This document shows, in pieces, positions 58,160-64,000 of a stretch of 64,000 bases of DNA. The position numbers and the translations under genes were made by a program. The stretch comes from Benincasa hispida (Eukaryota; Streptophyta; Magnoliopsida; Cucurbitales; Cucurbitaceae): positions 19,783,666-19,847,665 of the forward strand of contig NC_052357.1 in the NCBI RefSeq assembly GCF_009727055.1. Direction: 5' to 3'. The notes beneath the pieces were generated by a model. It was given only the letters and a program-made list of their open reading frames with translations, had not been told where the DNA came from and did no database searches. Position 1 is the first letter of the stretch; every line of letters starts with the position of its first letter.

Positions 58160-58983
58160 ATCAATAAATGACATAAAAAAAAGTCGCATCCAAAGGTACC
58201 GTCGCAAGCGACTCCTACATGGGACCTGTCACCTGTAGTCACCCAAAGGATATCCTGCATGAGCAATAACAAGCCTCTGTCACCACGAAGAAAATCTGGG
58301 AACAACTAATAGAATTTTCTAAAGATGGGATCATCATCAAAGAAAATCCCTTGTTCAACAACTGTGCTCCTGCTTCTGATCGATTAGAAAAAGAATCATA
58401 CTTTGATGTAGTATATGTCATGATGGCTGACGTAACGATTGAGTCGACCATGACAGAGATGGAGAGTAAAATAGATCTCCTAACGAAAGCTGTAGAGGAG
58501 CGAGATTATGAAATCACTACTTTAAGAAAACACATACAGGCTAGTGAAGTTGTTGAGTCGAGTCAAACTCTTGCTGTCAAAGTCAATGGCAAAGGGAAAA
58601 CTGTGTTACAGGAAAACTAGTTGTAACAATCTACCTTTGTTGCCTCCTTGTCGGTTCAACAGCTGCAGGATATGATTATAAACTCCACAAGGGCTTAGTA
58701 TAAAAGAAAGTCGCAATATTCTTTTATGTACCCCAAGTCGTACCCTAAGAGAATCGACAACCTGAGAATGCCAACTGAGTATTAACCTCTAAAGTTCCAA
58801 CAATTTGATGGAAAGGACAATCCGAAACATGTTGCTCACTTCATTGAAGTCTGTGAAAATGCAGGAACCAGAGGAGACCAACTAGTCAAGCAGTTCGTCC
58901 ATACCTTGAAAGGAAATGCTTATGATTGGTATACCAATCTAGAGTCGGAAATGATTGACAGTTGGGAACAACTGGAAATAGAG
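58160..58983 (+). pseudogene. Ty3/gypsy gag, truncated
   Basis: One main frame with stops: KKIWEQLIEFSKDGIIIKEN, LEKESYFDVVYVMMADVTIE, a heptad-like stretch (MTEMESKIDLLTKAVEERDY), then, in the retrotransposon-gag domain, LKFQQFDGKDNPKHVAHFIE, ENAGTRGDQLVKQFVHTLKG and NAYDWYTNLESEMIDSWEQL. It is cut at about 58984 by an LTR, and no protease, RT or integrase follows in the window. Confidence 0.82.
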
Positions 58984-61900
58984 GGTTTGAGCTTATACCT
59001 TTCAAATAATAGGGTTTCAAAACTTATACCTTTGAAGAATTCCTCCAAATCCAAGCTGCTTTCCATGAATTTAAGCTTCAATCAATAATGAACCACCAAG
59101 AAATCTTCTATACTATTCCCAACTTGGATTTGAGTGGTAGAACTCAGAATTGAAATGAATTTGTATATGGAATTGGAGAGGGTTTGAAAGATGGAGAGAG
59201 TTTTTCTGAATTTCAAAAATTTAGTTTTATTCACTTCTAATCTCAGAAATTCTGAGCTTTTTATGTATCATATACATGCAAGCACTAAAGGAGACAACAA
59301 AGTGACACTTCAATTTCAATGAGATGGTGGGCTAGGTGTTTGGATTGAGATGAAGACACCAAATCATCCCAAAATGTGGATTATTCTACTATCTCAACAT
59401 TAATTTTCAATTTATATCGATTAAATTTAAAATTAATCAATTCATAAAATAAATTTCTAATATTGAATTGAAAATTGAAAAAATAATTTTATTTCACTTA
59501 ATTAAACAATTTTAATTAATTAAATAATAATTTAATATCAAATATTAAATTAACCAAACACCTAATTCCAAACATGGATTCTATTCATGTAATCAATATT
59601 TAAATATTTTAAACTCTCCAATTTCGTTTAATTTTATAATTTAAACGTTAGTTATATCGAATATAATTATCCAAACCCTAATTTGAAATTAAAAAATTCA
59701 AATTCAAATCTTAATTTAAAATTTGAACAATTCAAATTTAATTCCCAAATTGAATTTGAACGCTTCAAACTCATTCAATATACTAATCCAAGATTTACGA
59801 GCTAGTAGGGAGACCTTATGGACCTACAGTATTGGGATTGGTGTCCTAATTCTCCCGGTGTTCTCGTAGTTTGTAAACATTATGTACACACATTGTTATT
59901 AATAAAATAAGTGTTATTTTATAAGCATTTACTCAAATCTAATAAACTAAGATTCGTGGCTATTTCATGTAACTTAAGCATGTACGTGAGACATACAAGT
60001 GGATCACGCCTTAAATAATAACCTAAATGGTCTATAGTATAAGGATAAATGAGGGATACCTTATCCTTGTGACATTACGGATACAACTCACTTTGTAGAT
60101 GTTACAAGTGTTGTAAAGTACTACAAATAGTCTGATCCTGACCATTCATGTGGAGATATGCGAGCGGGGTATTCTATACAAGGAGTTTGTATAAGACCAG
60201 ACCACGAGATGATTAGTCTCTTTATATAACTTCGTTGATAATTGAGACTTACATTTCACTAAAATGACCATAGGTGACATGACCTTAATCCTGAGTGAGC
60301 TGGGAACTCCTACCTATGAGGGTGGTCCTTTGATTAGTATGGGTGAGAGTGGCCAGAATGCCAACTCAACAAACCTACTTTTTTGGGGATTTGTCTGATT
60401 AGGGAGATGGGAACTCAGCTACACAAGACGGAATTCACTCCTTCCCCAAAGTAGACATAAGTAGATAAATTGCACCCTTAAGGGCTGATTCCGGGTCTTG
60501 AACATAGTGGCCACACTTTCTCTTTGGAAGAGAGGACTCAGTCATAGTAGGACTATGACTTATTGTTCATTAGAGGAATAAGTGGCACTTAAGGAGTTAG
60601 ATGTAACTACAAGAGCAAAATGATAAACTGGCCCAGCTGTACTTACGATTTGTGAAGGGTCATCGCACTGTTGATTGGTTATATGGACACAAAAATATAT
60701 CTGTATTGCGAAGAGTGCAGTTGTCGGTCTTTAATGGAGTGACCAACAGTTAACGGATGGTGGATCTTGTGACTAAAGAGTTTAGTCAGTTATTCACGTA
60801 CCGTTGGAGCTTCAAACTACAGGTTCATGAGGTCCCCTTGGTAGCTCAATGGGTTTAAGTTGAGAATCAGATTTTGGGTTGATTTGAAGTGTTCAAATTA
60901 ACAAGAGAAAATTTAATTATATGTGATATATTGATATGATGTATTAGATAAGTTAATTTGAGGAATTAATATAAATATGGTTTATATTAAATATCATAAA
61001 ACAGAAAAAGAACAATGGTTTATATGTTTCATATGATGAAATATTAAAACTATAGGTTATAAATATAATATGATAAGTTTGTTATCATATTTATTTATAA
61101 TATATTAATTATATGATAATTAATTCTTTTTCTCTAATAACGATTTGAGTGGGAGGTTATTGGAAGTTTTATGGTAACCGTGAGATAAAAGGAAAATAGT
61201 TTTCCAAAATTAGTCAGTTGATTCATTCGAAAAATCTCACGAAAAAGGCTATCAAGTAAAAAGTGTTTTTACTCAGCGATAGCATTGAGAGCATACACGA
61301 TCAAGCTACGAGTTTACTATACGATAGTTACTCATTGATCGTTGCTACATGATCGAGTAGTAAAGTCTATACGATAGGGTTCATCATCTAAACGATCTAG
61401 TACATCGTCTATACGATAGACAGTCTTCATCTCCCACTTAATCGATCATCTACCTCCTACTTTCCTCAATCCAAGATCATACAGAGCCCACAACTCCTGG
61501 ATTCTCACACCGAGAATACCAAGGTAACACTTGTGATGGTGTTCTAATTCAGTTCGAGGATCGAGTTGGACTCGATTGGGTTCGAGGTACATCCAGTTGT
61601 TCGTGCTATTGGTTGTTTCATTCGTTGTGTTCATGTGCGTGCCGACTGAACGATTTGCTGAACAATCGAGGGATATTTGAAGAAGAGTTTTTCAAAGATA
61701 CGCATACTCTATCCCTAGTATCTTTTTGTAGCATGCTGTAATTTCTAATTATGCATAATCTTTTCGTTTCCGTTTAAGACTGTAATTGTTGTGTTCATTC
61801 TGAATGGGATTTGGAATGATCCACTTCTACTGCTCAAAAGATCTCTATTTAAATTTCCTTTATACAGATCATGAGCTCCAACAAATTGAGATTAATTGAC

Positions 61901-62875
61901 TAAACTCTTTCAACCAAATTAATCAAAATTTGTTAACTACCGAGACATACCACTATAGCTCAGTAGTTGCACTTTTCTCACTGTAGATATATTTCTGTCC
62001 ACTTGATTAAGTCAACCCTTCACAGTTTGTTCGTAATAACGGCTGGGTCAAATTCTATTTTACCCCAAAATTACATCTTTCTCCTTGAGTCCTGCTGATC
62101 CTTTAATAAACAATTAGTTTGTGATCCAATCACTAAATCGAGTCCCTCTCGAGCCAATGAGAGGGTGGGGCCCTTGTTCAAGACCTAGATTCAGTACTTA
62201 AGAGAACAACCTCTCTACTATCCCTAAATCAGGTATATGTGAATTTCGACTTGCATCCCATGTCCCCAGCTATCTACCGGGTCTTATCCCTGAAATGGAA
62301 GGCTTATTGAGTCGCGTTGTTGAGCTAATCCTCACATATGCAAATCTAAGGATAATCTCGAATAAACAGAAGTTCATTGTTAGCTCAAGATTAAGGTTGA
62401 GTTACCAAGGTCATCCATTTGAAACAATCAGTCTTAAACATTAAACAACGTTGTTATAAAGTAAGAGTGACTTATTTCTTAGTCTGATCTTATGCAAACT
62501 TATTGCATAGGACACCCCCGCTTCTCATGTCACTACATGAACGAATCAGGATAACTTTGTTTGTAATACTTTATAACAAATTAACTACAGAGTGAGCCGC
62601 ATCCGATAGTGTTACCAGAATAAGGCACCCAACCTTATTCATATACTATAGACCATTTTGGCTATTTACTCGAACTTCATCCATCTTTATGTCAGCACAT
62701 AAAGTTCAAGTATTCATATAATAGTCATGGATCTTTAGTTTATTGGATTTAGTTTTTACAAGTGCAATTTATATATTTAACAACAATTTTGTTGAATAAA
62801 CGTCAATAACATCTTATTGACAATAGAAAATGTTTAATATTACAAAATGCGAGTTTTAGGATATACAACCCAACA
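58984..62875 (-). mobile_element. LTR (family of 8523-10526), 5'-clipped and interrupted
   Basis: It aligns with the solo LTR at 8523-10526 from about its 90th base: GAGGGTTTGA, TCCAAGCTGCTTTCCATGAA, later TCATGAGCTCCAAC and the end ACAACCCAACA at 62875. A plus-oriented solo LTR (59830-61862) splits it. The first 90 or so bases are missing at the junction with gypsy gag, and a local duplication (TTTCAAA..AACTTATACCTTT, 59006-59035) lies near it, so the left edge is rearranged. Confidence 0.8.
59830..61862 (+). mobile_element. solo LTR, 2.0 kb, nested in another LTR
   Basis: Perfect 5-bp duplication TACAG (59825-59829 and 61863-61867). Starts TATTGGGATTGGTGTCC and ends ATTTCCTTTA; both terminal dinucleotides have changed by one transition from TG..CA. 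It matches, in reverse, the solo LTR at 23596-25591. GATCG/GATCA-type repeats are at about 61270-61450. Confidence 0.88.
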
Positions 62876-62997
62876 AGTTCAACTCTGGTTCACTGGGCTC
62901 CACCTCATCTCCAAAGATCAAGTCGGTCTGCCTAACTCCGCCTTATATGCGAGATTAATTCTAGTCTACTCAACTCCGCTCCAAGGCTCGAGGGCAT

Positions 62998-64000
62998 TGA
63001 AGAAACTCTTAAACAAGAGCATCCATGAGTGTGTTCGGATCTTTCATCTTTCATTGTGATTGAATTACCACACAGACATTTTAACAAACAAGTATGCAAT
63101 TTAACACTAATTAACGACATGCTTTCATAAATAAAATACAAGAGATTGAGTTCACGTACTAGTTGAAGACTGTCTTCACTTCGAACTCAATCCAGTGGAA
63201 GCAACCCTCTACGGTCTTTACCACCCATCAAATAGTCGGCTACCAACAGCAAGATCTGTCTCTTATACACATCTAGATGTGTATAAGAGACAGCCCTACG
63301 GTCTTTATTGCCCAGCAAAAAGTTAGCTACCAGCAGCATGATCGTCTACACGAACGGCAGCGCACGAACAAGCAGGAGCGGGAACGACACAACCAGTTAG
63401 AGCCTTTAGTATTCTCGGAGTGAGAATCCAAAGAGTGGTCTTTGATGGAATTGGTAAAGGAAGGAGGAAAGGGATGATCGTGTAGAACGACAAGCAAGTG
63501 GGAGAATGCTATCGTGTAACAGATGCTTATCGTTTAAAGAAAGCTACACGATCGTGTAGGTTTTACCAAGTGATCGTTTAGTAAAGAGTAAGCGATCGTT
63601 TATAAAACTCGCCATACTAAGCGATCGTTTAGAAAAGCCAAGCGATCATTTAGAGAATGCGTACGATCATTTAGTACGCGAGGTGTGTGATCATTTAGGC
63701 GATAAGGCATTATCGTATAGGCTCTCAGCTAAGCGATCGTTACGTTTCCACACCTTGAGCGATTTTTCCGAACTCTTTGCAAAATGAAACCAATTTTCAT
63801 TTTATTCTTCAGTTACAATAACCGAATATGATTTTCCCACTAACGCATGATTGAGGAGAAGTTTCTGGCCAGTTATCACATAATTAACCAAATTAATAAA
63901 TGAATCTAATCATATTATATTTTTAACCTATAACTTGATATCATATATCTACTATAGTAATTTCTCCTCCACTTGATATAAATCATATTTATATCTAATT
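62998..64000 (-). repeat. 2-kb-family LTR running off the right edge
   Basis: On plus it begins TGAAGAAACTC at 62998, compare TGAAGGAAATC at 23596. It contains TTTAGTATTCTCGGAGTGAGAATCC at about 63398 (matching 27838), then an array of CGATCG/GATCGTTTA motifs at about 63470-63745. It continues past the window end. An adapter artefact lies inside it. Confidence 0.7.
63256..63293. other. second Nextera/Tn5 mosaic-end adapter pair
   Basis: The same 38 bases as at 38020-38057. Here there is no 9-bp duplication. Instead the about 50 bp before it (CCCTCTACGGTCTTTACCACCC..CCAACAGCAAGAT) and after it (CCCTACGGTCTTTATTGCCC..CCAGCAGCATGAT) are diverged copies of each other. That suggests two LTR copies joined through a mate-pair junction read. 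Confidence 0.95.

Overview
This window is plant nuclear DNA. It is AT-rich and has intron-containing genes, a plant-type U2 snRNA gene with USE and TATA elements, and large nests of LTR retrotransposons and a LINE. The copia Pol fragments look like ones I associate with cucurbit genomes. That assignment is recognition from memory and not proof.

Three protein genes are intact. RPL22, a cytosolic ribosomal protein, lies on + at 2506-3586 with two exons. PHR2, a photolyase/blue-light receptor homologue, lies on - at 17717-21216 with four exons. UTP14, an SSU processome protein, lies on - at 45435-51401 with eleven coding exons. I rebuilt all three exon by exon, and every junction uses GT/AG and keeps the frame. 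A U2 snRNA gene is at 6643-6838 (-). A 5' fragment of it, duplicated together with its promoter, is decaying at 15479-15611. RPL22 and UTP14 both act in ribosome production, and both carry a telo-box (AAACCCTAA) at their 5' ends.

Layout: 1-6600 holds intergenic DNA, a G/C-rich MITE and RPL22. 6643-6914 is the U2 gene and promoter. 7270-14010 is a degraded LINE split by two solo LTRs, each with a perfect 5-bp target duplication. 15.4-23.4 kb holds the U2 pseudogene, three fold-back repeats and PHR2. 23479-44896 is one old copia element (A) holding a solo LTR in its 5' LTR and a nest in its body. In that nest, a truncated minus-strand copia (B) carries a plus-strand copia (C) inside its 3' LTR, and C carries a 2.8-kb solo LTR (F) in its leader. 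45.4-52.9 kb is UTP14. 53-57 kb is AT-rich intergenic DNA. 57.1-64 kb holds a Ty3/gypsy 5' end with a 33-bp minisatellite, cut by another two-level LTR nest, and then an LTR running off the right edge.

The points most worth a second look are these. Two exact copies of a 38-base Tn5 mosaic-end pair (the Nextera mate-pair junction adapter) sit in the assembly at 38020 and 63256. Dense arrays of the palindrome AAACGATCGTTT lie downstream of the TATA box in several 2-kb LTRs. The repeat nest is four levels deep, and its insertion order can be read from target duplications. No new defence, biosynthetic or replication system is visible.
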